A stretch of DNA of 64,000 nucleotides from Epiperipatus broadwayi (GCA_028023455.1 JAQFVV010012529.1:1240001-1304000); one strand, 5' to 3'. Shown: positions 45,082-58,949, counted from the stretch's first letter. The notes: generated from the sequence alone by a model not told the origin. Numbers and translations are program-made.

Positions 45082-45555
45082 TGTTGCATCAATATCAAAG
45101 AGATTTTTTTTTTCTGGAGATTTTAATGTTTGTGCTTGAAGCAGAAATATTAGAAATAATGTTTTTGGATCTTTGAATTCTAAATGTCTTTTATTATTGA
45201 ATTAAAAACATGTTTATCTTAAATATAAAATTATTTTATGTATCCATTTTCAAAATAGTATCTTATGAATTATAAGTTAGACAGAGATGCATTGTGGCTT
45301 CATGGGACACAGGTAAATTTGAATTTGGGGCTCCATGAATAGTGTTCAATATTTTTTTTTTGGGGGGGGGCATATCTCCAGTATACTCTTTCCCTTGCAA
45401 AAAGCTAAATAATAATAATTATAGATATACTTTTATTTAAAATAAAACAAAATTACATGTAAGACATTTATAAAGAACTTTTGTGTATAGATTAAGTACA
45501 TAATCCACAAGAAAAAGTTATAAATGAACTCAATTAATTATTAAGTACATTTATT
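45082..45555. other. No gene seen
   Basis: AT-rich spacer between two non-autonomous DNA transposons, with a G-run near 45361-45369. Confidence 0.6.
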
Positions 45556-46068
45556 GCAAAATGGGTACTGATTTAGTTTGCTCTCATGACTATTTTGAAA
45601 TCTAAAGACCAGCCAAAAGCACTGCTGACACATCCAACTGATACATGACATCGAATAATTCACATGCGGTCATGATATGAAATGGGAGTAATGAATAATA
45701 ACCATGTGTTGAAACAACATAAATTATTTAATAACATTCGTATTTTAGAAGTTATATTCCTTTAATATTTGGAAATTATAAGTTTGGTTTGATCAGACTT
45801 CTGCATCTTTTGGTCAATATTTTATATCGGCCAAGCCATCTTTTCCCCCAACATTCATATTTTAAAAATTATAAACATTTAGTATTTAGAATGCGCTCAC
45901 TGCCATTTTGAATTCTAAGGACTACTTCAAACCACCATTGACACATCCAAGTGACCTCATGTGGATTATTCAATGTCATTCATCACTTGGAAGTATCAGC
46001 AGTGGTTTTGGAAGGTCCTTAGAATTCCAAATGGCAGTGAATGCATACTAAATCAGGACCGCAAAATG
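45556..46068. mobile_element. MITE (497 bp) with perfect 8-bp target-site duplication
   Basis: Body 45564-46060. The identical 8-mer GCAAAATG flanks both ends (45556-45563 and 46061-46068). Ends match as inverted repeats: GGTACTGATTTAGTTTGC at the left and GGTCCTGATTTAGTATGC on the opposite strand at the right, with similarity continuing for about 85 bases. A third copy of the arm (45889-45960) faces the right arm, making an inner inverted repeat, and AACATTCRTATTTTARAA is duplicated inside. An 8-bp duplication fits hAT, P or Merlin; GG-starting ends would suit Merlin better than hAT. No ORF. Confidence 0.85.
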
Positions 46069-46363
46069 TAATATTGTGTGCAGTTTGATATAGTTGATAG
46101 AATGTCCAAATTAGGATTGGGAAGTCTCATGATCGATTTTGGCATTTGACTTTTTTATGAACTCCAGAACAATAAAGCCATCTGTTTTTTTTTTAATTGC
46201 TTTAATTAAATAAACTAGATTAATTCAACAAGAAATAGAATAATATATATTTAATATAACAAAATTAACTTGTCTGTAAATTAAAAATTCTTAATGTAAC
46301 ATAATAAATTACTTAATAAAAGTTGTAGTGAAAATTTTAAGAACATGGCTACATGTTCACTTT

Positions 46364-46560
46364 TCATGCTTTTGGAGCTGCAAAACTCTCAACCAGCTCA
46401 TTATAATTAACCGTACTCATAATGTCATTTTCAATGTATAATATTGGCATGCATAATTTTTCTTGGCCTAAAGACTTTCTAATGTAATTTTTAATTCTTT
46501 TAAATATATTTAAAGAATGTTCTGTTTTTGCATTAGAAACAGGTATGATTAAATATATTT
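46364..46560 (-). pseudogene. hAT transposase C-terminal dimerisation domain, relic
   Basis: A minus-strand open reading ends with TGA at 46364-46366 and carries IPVSNAKTEHSFNIFKRIKN, then YIRKSLGQEKLCMPILYIEND and ELVESFA. This is the classical hAT C-terminal block (family form PVSSASAERSFSxLKRIKT, LRSTMGQERL). Upstream sequence up to about 46850 has a few weak further pieces, but most of the transposase is gone. It lies near two non-autonomous elements but no direct relation is shown. Confidence 0.75.
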
Positions 46561-46570
46561 TTAAAATTAT

Positions 46571-47855
46571 GTATACGTTAAGAAAAGTAGAAACTTGGTT
46601 TTCTTATAAATATGTTAAATGAAATTTATAACAAGCGTTTAAGAAAAGCTTAAGCTAGTTTTTTATCATTTTATTAAATAAGATAATAAATTATTTATTT
46701 CTTGCCATTTTTGCAACTGACTTATTGTCATGCATAAATTTTATTTCCTATAATCACTTCTGGTATTGCAGAAGAGACATGGCAAATATCAAAAAATTCA
46801 TTGTTGTTTAGAATGTCTTCTGATATGTACAAAGATGATTTTAAAAAATTTCTGATTTTTTTTACTACAAAAATGAGTTTTATTGAATATTGATTTGGAG
46901 ACTTTGGGGCCCTTTGTTGATGAGAGCCCTGGCATTTGTCCTTTTTTTCTCATAGGATAATACACCTCTAAAGTTAGAAATCAAAGTAGGAAATAGTCAA
47001 GGTACAAAGTGTTTGACTATTCATAAACAGGCATGCCCCAAAATTAAAATAATAGCTGTTTTCAAAGAAATTTAAAGTTTATTATTTAGAAGCAAATGCT
47101 TTTGTGCTGCTTTTGTACAAAATTTCAGTGACCGTTCAACACTAAAATTTGGTAAGTTGAAGTTAATCATGGACTGAGCCATGGATTTGTCCTAATGAGA
47201 GTGTTAAAAATATGATACATCTGTTCTTGAATCTATAAATAAGAAAAATTATAACTCATTCTGTGATAATGATTATATTATTGGTGATTAGATTAAAAGA
47301 AAATTGAAATGAAACCATGTAGATTAACTCATAAGAAAACTTCAGAATGTTCAGTGAATTGAAACTGCAAAGTAAGCACAGTAATTTGTTAACTGTCATC
47401 ATTAATTTTTTTTTTTTTGATTTGTTAAAAACAATATAATCTTATTAAACCAGTGAATTACACTCTTTTATATAATCATGAAGGTCTTTTGTTTCTCTTT
47501 CATGATTGCATTTAATAGTACATTTATTCTTTTAATTGATTTAGATTTGGACAGTATATATGGCTTGATGAAATTAAAACAGCACTTAAAAATAGAAAGG
47601 TTATGGATTGTGACAAATTCTTTGCAAAAGTTTTAAAATGTTATAGTGACATGTTAAATTCAAAACAATCATATTTTTTTTTATGAATTTATTAAACCAT
47701 GATTTTATGCTCTTTCATCTTAATGATACTTCTATTTGAAATTTATAAAAATGTATGTAGTAGAAAGATTGCAGAAATTATCATAGAATAACATTGTTTT
47801 CCACATCAACAAAAGCTCTTTTGAGACATTTTATTTAAAAGATAGCTCTTCTAAT
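46571..47855. other. AT-rich DNA, no gene seen
   Basis: No clear feature beyond possible decayed hAT sequence in the first 300 bases. Confidence 0.55.
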
Positions 47856-48793
47856 ATATAAATCAGGGGTTGGGAACTTCAGGCCCTCAAAAGCTGCCAA
47901 TCCACTCCCTTTCTCAGACATTTTCAAAAATGTATATAAAGTGGACTTGTAAAAAATTTCTATTTAAATATGCACATGTAGTGCAAATATTGAATTAAGA
48001 GTTAAGTAAAATATCTATTTTCTCAACTACATTTTTTCTCTTTAACCTTCATAATAGTTCTACTTCATTCTATCAGAGATTCAATATTTCAATAAATTAT
48101 CTATATTGTGTGTGCAATCTGAATATTAATCTACATGCTGAGAGCATTTTGTTTGTTTTTATAATGGTTTTTGCATTTAATTTTTTTCATTAGAATGACT
48201 ACAGTAAGATAAGAAAAATTGATGCAGAAAATCACACATTTTAAAAGAAATTGACTGATGCAGCATTTTTTTTTTTTTTTTAGAAATTAATATGCCTGAT
48301 AAGTCTGGAAAGTATTTCAGTTAATAAAGAACACATTGTTAAGAGGCACTATTTAGCAAAACATTCTGATAAAATTATTTGGTAAGAAATATTGAAATTG
48401 AAATGAAAATTAGAAAAGAAGCTTCATAATTTTATAAAAAATACAAAAACAAGTCAGAAAATTCCATGAAAGCAATTTATTTCAAAAATAAAAGAGATAG
48501 AAAATTCACAACCATTTTCTGAAAGGGAATTTTTAAATGATTGCACCCTTGTTGCTGTAGAATTAAGTTGTCCAGAACATGAAAAGAAATTTGATAATAT
48601 TAATATGTCATAAAGAGAAAGTTGAAATTGGCCTGCCAGTTAAAAAAAGTTGCCCACCTTTAATGATTAGATGTAAATTAATTAAATTTTTAATCAAATA
48701 TAGCAAGCTTATTTTTAGGTTGATAATTTTGTAATATTATAAATATCCAAATGTCTCTTGGCGGAAAAAGAGTTCCCTATCTCTGATATAGAT
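47856..48793 (+). mobile_element. Internally deleted hAT transposon with TIRs and TSD
   Basis: Body 47864-48785 (922 bp). Left end CAGGGGTTGGGAACTT, right end on the opposite strand CAGAGATAGGGAACTC: typical hAT terminal repeats beginning CAG. Flanks ATATAAAT (47856-47863) and ATATAGAT (48786-48793) agree at 7 of 8 positions, fitting the 8-bp hAT duplication. Inside, at about 48338-48375, VKRHYLAKHSDK matches the second half of a BED zinc finger, and at about 48500-48610 are QPFSEREFLNDCTLVAVELS and CPEHEKKFDNINMS, matching GTF2IRD2-type hAT proteins. The rest of the transposase is absent. Confidence 0.82.
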
Positions 48794-51359
48794 GAATGCT
48801 CACCATTTTCTCAACACAAATTTTAAATAACCAAAAAGCACTGGAGAAATGATTTTTTTTTTTTTTTTGCCAAATGATTATAGGAAAATTATCATGTGCA
48901 GAGATTTTGATTCTATTAATCAAGAAAATAACCAATTGTCCACAGTAGTTAATTTATTTGTTATACAACTGTTGCATGATGATATGAGACAAAATATTAC
49001 TGGTAGTGCAAAACTCAAAGCATTTCTTATAAAAATTGTAGTTAAACAGAGATGTATAATTTTCTAATTTGTGATTAATTTTTGTGACAAACAGTTTATA
49101 GTTTTGATGAGGTTTTTAATTTGAATCTATTAAAAATAAAAATCTTGTTGATTCCTTAATATATAGTTTGCTAATAATTGTGCTGCTCTTATCAGTTCAA
49201 AATATAATACACAGGATGTTCTTAGTGTTTTGAATGCAATCTATATACAATTTGATTTAATAATTATATTTAAAAAAACTCATGCGTTATCAGCCAGTGA
49301 TTGAAGAAAAATATTGCAACTTTTCATCTGCATAGTTAAGTGAACTTTTTGAAGCTTCAGATTTTTTTTTTTACTGTTACCGATGTTTGCAATTAGCCAT
49401 CCAAATGGTTTTAATCTAGTCATATTATATAGGTCTAATAATAATGATATATATCCTTGGTTTTTTGCTTGATAGCATAGATCCACCTCTCAAATCTATA
49501 GTTTATTCTGTTTGTCTTCTTTACAATGTTCAATATAGAATATAGGAATTTTTTACAATTCTTTTCTCTTAAACAGTTTAAAACAATGAATTAATGTTAA
49601 TATAATTGGAGTCTATTTTCACCTGCATTCTATATTGTTGATGCATACTGTGGGTAGTAGAGATAAAATATTAAGAAACAGTAACAAATTGAAGATGAGA
49701 ATGTAACTAAAATAAAAAAAATAGAATCTTTAAGATTTTTAGATGAGGGAAGATAAAACTTAGTACAGATTTTATTATAATGTTAGCACATTTAATTGAT
49801 GAAAAAGATTATACTTAATTATGACATACCATTCTGCAGACAAATAGTATTATTAGTACTATATTTATTATTATTTTTAGTTTGTTTGATAATTATAAAG
49901 TTAGAAGATTATATTCAAATTAGAAGAAACAATGATTTCTAAATCAACTTAGCTGTAAGGTTACTATATATACTTTGTGGGCTAAACATAATAGCAAGTT
50001 GACTGCTTTTTTGTGTCTATAATAAACTTAATTTAGGTGCTGCTTTTGTGTTGGCACCTTATACTATGACCATTGGAAATAAAAAAGATTAAAACATTAA
50101 ATAGATTATAGAAACAAATACTTTATTGTGTTTACTTTCTATAAATTCTCATTACTTGGATCAAACATTGTGGCAAAATCTTTTGAAATTTTCAGTTAAT
50201 ATTGTGTTAATTAAAATTAATTTAAATGTATAAAAATAATTTGCTTTTAATGAAGTATTAAAATACATTGCACCCAGACAATTTGTTCTGTATATATTAG
50301 TAATTTGATGTGTGAGATTAAATTGTTTTCACTTTTATATCAAATATATTACCATGTTGAATTATCTAATAGAAAACAAGAAATTTCTAGTTTTTTTTTT
50401 TTTTTATTAATTTACTTCATGGAGAAAACTTTTTTTTTTTTTTAAAATAAGAAACAAAATATTTTAAAATTCTTAAGTAAAACAGAATAAACCAGTAATA
50501 ATTAATGAACATTTTGTAAAAAGAATATCATTATGTTATTATTTAAGAAGCAAGTCATATAAATAGAAATGATTAAGGAGCATTTTTAAAGTATGGTATT
50601 ACATTAATTTTGTCCCAAAATTATTGTTATAAGCTACTTTTAATATTCAAAAATAATTGGTCATTTTATTTCTGTCACCAATTTATAATTTATCCAATTA
50701 GTAAAAATATGCTTATTAACTATGCTTTAAAAAACAGATTTAGTATTTAAAGTATTATGGTTTAATTAGAATGAAGTAAATATTTATTATTTATTTTAAA
50801 TATTAAAAACTAACTTTAATTAATGGTTTTCTTTTTTAATATAAATAATTTATTGACAATGATGCATGAATTATGATATATAATGAAAAGTATATGCTAA
50901 GTTTACACAAATGAATAAGTTTAATTTAATGAAATTACAAAAAATTGTCATAAAAGGCTAGCTTTTGATTGGCCATAGTATATTAATACAAAATTATATT
51001 TAGTTAAAATAGCTAACTACTTACTTATAGAAAGAAATTTAAGGACCTATGTTAATCTTTCAAAGAATACTGGTTTTTTTGTTTGTTTTTTTAAAATAGA
51101 CATTTTTATTATTATTAAATATAAAGTAACTAAATTGTTCACACTATTCATATAAAGAATAACATGCATTTTGTGGATTAAAAAGTTTGAATTTGACTGT
51201 TTACAAAAAATGGATTAATATAGTTAAATGAGAAATACATATATAAAACTTAAAAGGTGTAACACCCTGGAATGCTTATTAAGGGCACTTAAAGGATCAA
51301 AATTAAACTTAAATCTGGAGATGATGTATTATTTGGTATAGTGTTATAAAATATTTCTA
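48794..51359. other. AT-rich DNA, no gene recognised
   Basis: Open stretches at 48849-49067 (plus) and 49280-49486 (minus) show no known motif. The latter (RLKPFGWLIANIGN) has somewhat protein-like composition, but no family is recognised. Confidence 0.5.
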
Positions 51360-53200
51360 GACTAATCTATTAATGATTTTTATCTTCATTAGAATTCTAA
51401 GATGGAACTAATGCACTTAATACATATAGCAAACATCTTTTACTTCTTTGTATTATTCAAGCTAATAATTTAAAAAAAAAAAATCCTAAGATTTCAAAGA
51501 CAGGCTAACATACTTACTCTAAACACCAGGCCATTTTTTATATATATTTTTTCTATTCACTTTTATAGGTTTCATTTATTCTTTGGATAGGAGAGTTAAT
51601 ACCAATAACATCACGACTTATCTTGCATATCCATATGCTTTCAAAATCAGTTATTTTCATCTTACTACAGAGTGCTTATTATAAGCTTAAGCAAAATCAA
51701 ATGTCACAATGCTATACAATTCTCATCTCCAAACCAGCTAATTTCTGGCTTTTCTTCTATTAGTGATAACTAGGATTCAATGCTGGAATTTATGCACTTA
51801 CACGTTTAACAGTCATCTTTTATTCTATTATATTATTAATGCCAATAACCTACAATTTAAAAAAAAATTCAAATCCAGACTAATAAATGAGTAACAAGAT
51901 GGTTTCTAGATGCATACGTGCATTAGTTCCTGCTTTGAATTCTATTCTTTCTTGTTGTAGGTAAAAGACAGACACTGGTTTGTCTGGAAGTGGGGATTTT
52001 ATGGCACTTTGAATAATAAAACATACAGTGGATGATTCTAGAGTAAGGAAATATAATTGCTCTTGAAAACATATGAGAGGTCACAATGTTGTTGGTATTG
52101 ATATTATTAGCAAAAAAATAGTATCAGATTTGGATAGCTATACAAATAAGTAGAATTTTAAATTTCAGATTGTTAGCTTGAATTGCATAAAGGAGTAATA
52201 GGTAGCTGCTAAATACATAAGTGCATTGTTTCTAGCTTTGAATTTTACTTTTCGTTGAAGAAGGCAAAAGCCATTGATTGAATTAAGAATTTTATAATAC
52301 CATATTTTGTGATATCCATTGATTATTCAAGCTTACAATAAATTTAAAACCTTCACTTCTATTTAATCTCAAACTGAATAAATTTGATTTTTATATGCAC
52401 TTTATAAAATAAGACACCTAAGTAAATGAGCTTTTGTATTCTATTGGTGATTCAGTATTTTTTGTGTATGTAACAAAACTTAACAAATATAAGAAGTAAC
52501 TCTAAAAATACCCACTGAATTAATCTTGAAATAAAAATAAGCAAAATATATTAAAACTTTCCTTCAGATTTATGCAGAAAAATTTATAGCAATATTATAA
52601 ATTCTTTTTTAAAATACATTGCAGTTGGACAATAAAATATAAAAATTTTCCCCTAACTTAATATAAACTTGAACAAAGATAAATTCATTTCACCTTAATT
52701 GTTATAATTACTTATTGTATTTTAAAATAAATACTTTATTAAAAATAAGAATTTTGATGAATTAAGATTAGATACAAAAAATATTGAAAATAATTAAATA
52801 TGAGTAGAATATTTTGGGATTTTTTTAAAAATATTTTTCAATACATATTTTAATTTTAAAAATTCACATAATTCTAATTAACATATATATCTATAAGTTT
52901 GCTTACATCTAATATATGTTTGGAGGAAAAAAGTAAAATTAAAAACTAATGGATAGTTGACATGCAATCTAATAAGCTTGAGTAGTCAATGATTACTAAA
53001 TATTAATGCAATTAAAGTTCCACCTCCAAATGAATGTCTGATTTTTGCCTTTATCAATGATTTTGGGATTTGTTATGCATGTAGCAATCATCTTTAAATC
53101 CATTTTACTTTTGTAGCTGAAAGCCTGAAATTCAAATCCAAGTCAATCTATCTGAACAATTATATAGATCTAACACAACATCAATAAAAATATTCTCAAT
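51360..53200. repeat. Scattered diverged copies of a short repeat
   Basis: A motif of the type (T)AGCAAACATCTTTTA, with TGCACTTA or ATGCATGT a few bases upstream and TTCAAATCCA some 60-70 bases downstream, occurs near 51410-51440, 51795-51820 and 53078-53095, with a possible relative near 61066. The pattern suggests old SINE-like copies but is too diverged to delimit. Confidence 0.4.
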
Positions 53201-56199
53201 TCTCAATTAACTGTAAGCACTTTCTCCCTTGGCTAGGAATCCCTTAATGATAGCACTAAATTATTGATATCGTCAGCTCACATTATATATATGAAATAAA
53301 AGCAGTTCTCATAATAAGTTTGAGTAATCATTGATTTTCAGCTGATAATGCACTTAAATCCACAAAACTCATTTTTAAAATAGTATTTTTCTCTCCCTTT
53401 TTTTTTTTTTTTTTGGAGTTGGAATAGTCAAGCCATACTCTTTTTTGAGTGGTGGTTTGTTATTATTGAATTATCATATTGTAATTAATAAATTTGTTGC
53501 TAATAGATGATAGTTTACCTGATTTTTTTACATTATTGCATTGAACCATTGTTGTTGTGCTTTGTTCTATATAATAAAGAAAAATTATTATATTAAAAGA
53601 TTTGAAACTAGATATTATAATAAGTTTATATTAGTTTTTTTTTTTTTTAAAAAGCAACTAACAATTTGGTATATTTAGAAAGGTAATGTATTAAAAATTC
53701 ATTTTCTAAAATTTATCATGATTTTATTTTTATATAAAATTTTTATTCATGTATGATAGATCAAATTCCTATCTGCATCTGAATTAGATTCCTTTTTTTA
53801 TTTATTTCTATAGATGTCTCAGGAAATGCCATTGTCAAATAATAATTAGGTATTACTTCACCATTCCCTTCTCACTATGTTTTTTATTCAAGTAATATAA
53901 TTTTGTTTTGAAAAATTATAGCAAATCTGTATTGTACAATTTGATACTATAAGTCAGGGTCTGCTTCTATTCAAATAACTGTATGTCATAGATATATAAC
54001 ATTTAACTAATAATAATTTCATGTTTTAAATATCTTATTATGATGTTTTAGTATAGTTTTTCTATTGTTTTAAACATTTATTTTAAATTAATCTCCTAAT
54101 GTTTGAACTATAAAGTTAGTAAATTATATCTTAAGTGAATAAAAAATAACATTAAAGATTACCTACAAACTAGAAATAATAAAGGGAATAGAACTATAGT
54201 AATGTCAAAATGTTTGAATATAATATTGGTATATGAAATATTAGGTGCCACTTATATGTATGCATCCTATTCAGTATTGTGTGAAATAAAAGCTAATCAA
54301 TAAAAAATTAATTATTTACATTATTCTTTAATTTACTAATATAGGAATATATTAAATAAAATCGAGATAGTTGTATATTTTGGAATAAAAATAATTTATT
54401 CCTATTTAATAAATAAATATATTGATAACTTGGATTTTTTTGTTTACAAAATGAGAAAATAAAAGAATCAGAGAAGTTTGAATTTTTTTGATGTAAAAAT
54501 ATTTTTTCACCGTAAGAAAAAAAAATTAGAGAACTATGTAATGTATAAAATAGTAGTATTTATTACAGAAAATAAATGTGTATTTAATATATTTCCATAA
54601 TGGACAGCGACAGAAAAATAAATCTGAATTTTTCCAAACAAAAATCAAAAAAAGAAATGAAAATGTAATATGTTTTAAAACATGAAAATAATATTATTTA
54701 TTTAGAAATGAGATATGTAATTATAATACACAATGATTGAAAAAAATAATGAAAATCTGAAAATAATTTATTTTGAAAATGAACATAGTATCTGTGAAAA
54801 ATTATATATGAAAAGTATTGCAAATGTCATTGAGAAATACAATAAATAGTTTTGCATTTCTTTTAATAAATATAAATATTTTCATTCACTCTCAAGATTT
54901 AAAATATTTTATGTGCTTCTTCATTTTCTAATTCAATTTGCTCTTGTCAAATAAGTTGTTGGGTTGTTTTTTTTTGCTATATGGATTTAATTTGCCTGTT
55001 TTGTGAATTAATTTATATTATCAATAATCACTACCTGGAGACAAATATCTTTTTGGATTTAAGTTTTATAATTTGTTTTCACAAAGTTATACCAAAATTA
55101 ATTTATGGATTTTTTTTTTTTTTGCATATAATTTTACCGAATTGTGTTTGCTGTCATCATTAATTTAATTTCTTCCAGAAGATTTGTTTTCTAAATAAAT
55201 TCACATTGCTTGTTTTTGTACATATTGATTTCTAAGTAAATACTATTATTTTACATATTAATGTATACTTGTATCTATAAATTCTATTGACATTTTATTT
55301 TTTATTGATTAGTTTTTATTTAAATGATGTAGAATGTGAGGCAGGTACAAGCAAGCAGTACCAATTATTACATATTAAATATTTGGATACTTTTATAATA
55401 AATGTTAAAAATCATAATATCTTTGACCCATGGTAAAATTTGGTTGATATTCAAAATACCAAAAATAAAAATTTTAGAAAGTTATTTTTAAATCCATGAG
55501 AAAACAAGAAAAGAAAAATACCATACAACATTGCTTACTAATATTAGAATAACTTTTAATGTTTTTAAATCTTTTCAAAAAGAAAAACAAAGTATTATTT
55601 ATGGATTAGAAAAATAAATTTATCTCTTAAAAAAGTATGAGTGATATACTATCTCTAATGGCATGTAAACAATAATAAATAATTCTATCTTGTTTGCATA
55701 TATATATATTTATTTATTTTTAAATATAAATTTATAATGGCATACCAGTAGAATATTTTGAATATTTTAATTGATTATAATATGTTTATTTTTATGTGGT
55801 GTTGAATAATTTACTTCCTCAATATTAATGAATTAAATATATAGTATATTTAGCAATATAAAGGGAGGAAGACTTCAATTTTTTGAATTTATATCTCCAG
55901 CATAAATATGAATTCTCAGGAATGAGCATATAAATTCTACTTCAGTTGCTTTTCTAAGGTCTTTAGAATTAAAAAAATATTATAGAGAATAAATTCATGG
56001 TATGTCAGTATTATGAATATGCCAGAGACGATGACAAATTTGTTAGGGATGAAAAGAATGCAATTAAATGTCATAGAAAGATGGGTGGTAAGAAAAATGT
56101 GTAAAATATTTATATTCTTGAGTGAAGAAGTAAACATAATAACATATATACTATTTTAGATTTAAAATTAAAGATTTTGTTAAATTGTATTAATAATAA
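53201..56199. other. AT-rich DNA, no gene seen
   Basis: About 3 kb of very AT-rich sequence. Open stretches here (54981-55163, 55937-56137) are hydrophobic chance frames without motifs. Confidence 0.6.
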
Positions 56200-57755
56200 A
56201 TGTTTAATGATTAGATTGAAAAAATATTCTGTAGATCTAGTACTTACTCTAGTTTTTATGACAGTCAATAGTCATGATGAAGTAGGAAATGTGTGTGAAG
56301 AAATTGAAAAAAATATATGTTGATAATGAGAAATTAAAATACTATACTATAGTAAGAGAGAGAAGACAAGATAAAATCTTAGTAAAGTATGGATTGGACG
56401 TAATGAGAGAAGTGAAAAGTTGTTAAATTTTGGTTGAGAAAATACAATGCTAATAATGAACATTATTTAAATCATAAAAATGGTTTACATATGGAAAGAT
56501 TCAGTTGATAGGAATAGATTTTAATTAGATTATATTTTAATCCAAAATAGATTTTAAAACTATTAGCAATACATGGGCAGATCTGATGATAGTTTTGGAT
56601 CATAATTTAGTAGTGGTTGATAGAATTGAAATTATTTTTTAAAATAACAGACTAAAAGAAGTGGGCATTATTAATTAAAGGGAAAAAACATTAGAGAAAG
56701 ATTTATTGGATAAGAAAATAATTAATTATAGAATAATTGATAAGGTAAATTCAAATGAATGATAAGAATTCGTCAAGAAATTTTTTTTAAATGCTTCATT
56801 ATAAGCAGTAAATGATGAAAAATTATATTGGCATACTAATTATTAAATATTGTGAATATATATATATATTTAAAAGAAGAGTAAAATAGTTAAAAGATGA
56901 AAAAATATGACTTTTACAGAAGAAAACCTAGTAGAAATCTTAATGAATTAAGTTATAACAAGTAAAGGCAAAATAGAATGATTAGAAGTGAATTATATAT
57001 AATAATAACAAATCATTTAAATATATGTAAAGTGAAAAAGAATTACTAGTAAAAGGTGGAACTGCCTGAATTATAAAAGATGCAAACCAGAGATATAATT
57101 AAGAATAGTGAGAACTTTTGAGATATACATAAGTGTATATATATATATTAAAACTAAGATCTATTTAGATTTTTTTATATACATAAAGAGAAAAAAATTT
57201 TTTTTAAATCTTGAAATGGGAAATGTTTTATTTTATTGGATTTATTGCAAAAAAAAAAAAAAAGAAGATAAATTGAATAGAAATATCTTTATTAAGAAAT
57301 TTATATATGAATCAGAAAATATTTATAAGATTAAGTAGTATTTTTATGAAAAAAATAATATGAAAAGAAGTATAAGATATGGATGTTGTATATTTCATGT
57401 TTTATTTAATACATATTTAGGTGAGTTGTTAAATGTGTATTATATTGACAAGATTGGAATTAGCATTGGAATAGAAACATTTGTTGATATGACAATTCTT
57501 GTTTACAATGATGATGAGTTTAAGAAAATGCTATTTAGTATTGATAGAGCTTGTCAAAACATTCTTAAAAAGCAGAAAAATTGTGAGATGTATTATTAAA
57601 GATTGTAGAGAGTATGAGAAAAGAATATAGGAAAAAGAAAGAAGTTAATGATCTTAAGGAGAGAAATAGATCAAAAGATAAAAGTTTGGAAAAAATAATT
57701 TGATATGTGAAACCTGACTTTTGCACATAACTAATGATGATGATATAATAAAATA
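56200..57755 (+). pseudogene. RTE-type LINE relic, related to 13631-16430
   Basis: Heavily decayed APE/RT element. Endonuclease pieces: MTVNSHDEVGNVCEEIEK (about 56260-56310), GRNERSEKLLNF (about 56398-56432) and a DHNLVVV-like region near 56600. RT pieces: IRYGCCIFHVLFNTYLGELL at 57373-57432 (family form RQGCxxSPVLFNxY), GISIGIETFVDMTILVYNDD at 57451-57513 where FADD is lost, and KKMLFSIDRACQNILKKQKN. It ends near 57735 with ACTAATGATGATGATA, an RTE-type tail. Many stops, and the middle (56650-57350) is barely readable. Confidence 0.75.
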
Positions 57756-57984
57756 TAGCAAAGTTTATGTGTGACCATTTTTTCTGTGTGTTAATTTGAT
57801 AGGTTTTATCACTTTATTATAAATATAAAGTTTAAAATAAAAGAAAATTCACAAACTTCCATTATTTTGTGTATGTATCATATTGCATTCTTTTAAAGAT
57901 TTCTATTTGATTAATTTTTATTAGCAATTTTGATGTCTTTCAAATTATATATATATAAATTCAAATGGCTTTATTGCTCAAGAG

Positions 57985-58090
57985 CTTGTAAGAAGTGAGA
58001 GTGCCTGAAGTCCCCACACCGGAATAGATCCCAAAACCCCATATTCCAGAGTCTCACACTCTATCACCAAACTAAATTGCACAGGGCTTT
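57985..58090 (-). mobile_element. tRNA-Lys-like SINE fragment
   Basis: On the minus strand: TAGTTTGGTGATAG (58061-58074, box A-like), then AGTGTGAGACTCTGGAAT and GGGATCTATTCC (58021-58032, box B-like). The GAGACTC context and spacing resemble a tRNA-Lys head (normally CATGAGACTCTTAAT). Too diverged for a working tRNA; it is GC-richer than its surroundings. A SINE is the likely source. Confidence 0.55.
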
Positions 58091-58949
58091 TAAATTATTT
58101 ATTTTGTAAAATAATAATAAACTTTCTGTTGCACATTTACAATAACAAAATTATTGATCATTAAAATCTAAACAAATATTATTTATTATTTAGTCCAAAT
58201 GATCACTTGTTCCTTTTTTCAGTTAACACTGTAATGCCAAATAATTTCTTTCAATAATGGATAGTAGTTGTCCTCATTTATACTTAAATTCTTTAAATAT
58301 TTCTCATTGGCATTCAGTAACACTATTTATTTACTTTTAAAAATGGCATCACAGTGCAACCATCAGTACTATATCTTAACTGTCCTAAATTTAATCATAA
58401 ATAATTAGCAATCAGATTGTCATATTTTGTTTTAATATGTCATTTATAAAGCATTATAGCAGTCATTGCATTTTCAAATGAAATTTTTTTTTAACTTATT
58501 AAATAAAATTTATGAATCATATTAAGTATTAATAAACCAGTCTATATTTTATATATTTATTCTTTTTATAATGTATTTGTGTTATTAAGCAAATATATAT
58601 TAATACTATATTCAAATGGACAATACATATCTGCATATTTCAATTATGTTCCAAAAACAGAATAAAAGAATGATAGTGATTTATAGGCAGTTTCATTATT
58701 AAGGTATCAAAATTCATTAGAGATTTGTGTTTTATGCTAGAATTTTTAATTTGAAGTAATTAAAAATAATAATTTTTTGATTTCTAAGATTTATAGTAAG
58801 TATGCTATTTTTTTTTTTTTGTTTCAAAGAATGATCTACAGAATGTTGTTAATGTAGCCTGTGGAAATAAATAAATTGAATGGTTTGTTGCTTGGGATGT
58901 CATAAGAAGTTTGAATACTGGAAGGAAAGGGCTAAGCTATAATCCATGT
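58091..58949. other. AT-rich DNA, no gene seen
   Basis: No coding motif recognised. Confidence 0.6.

Noticed and set aside
57108-57338. Open reading frame of 76 codons
   Set aside because: Lys/Ile/Tyr-rich with a long A-run and no motif; lies in the unreadable middle of a LINE relic.
57985-58090. tRNA-Lys gene
   Set aside because: Box A and box B are both diverged and the acceptor arms do not pair; a SINE fragment or pseudo-tRNA is more likely.
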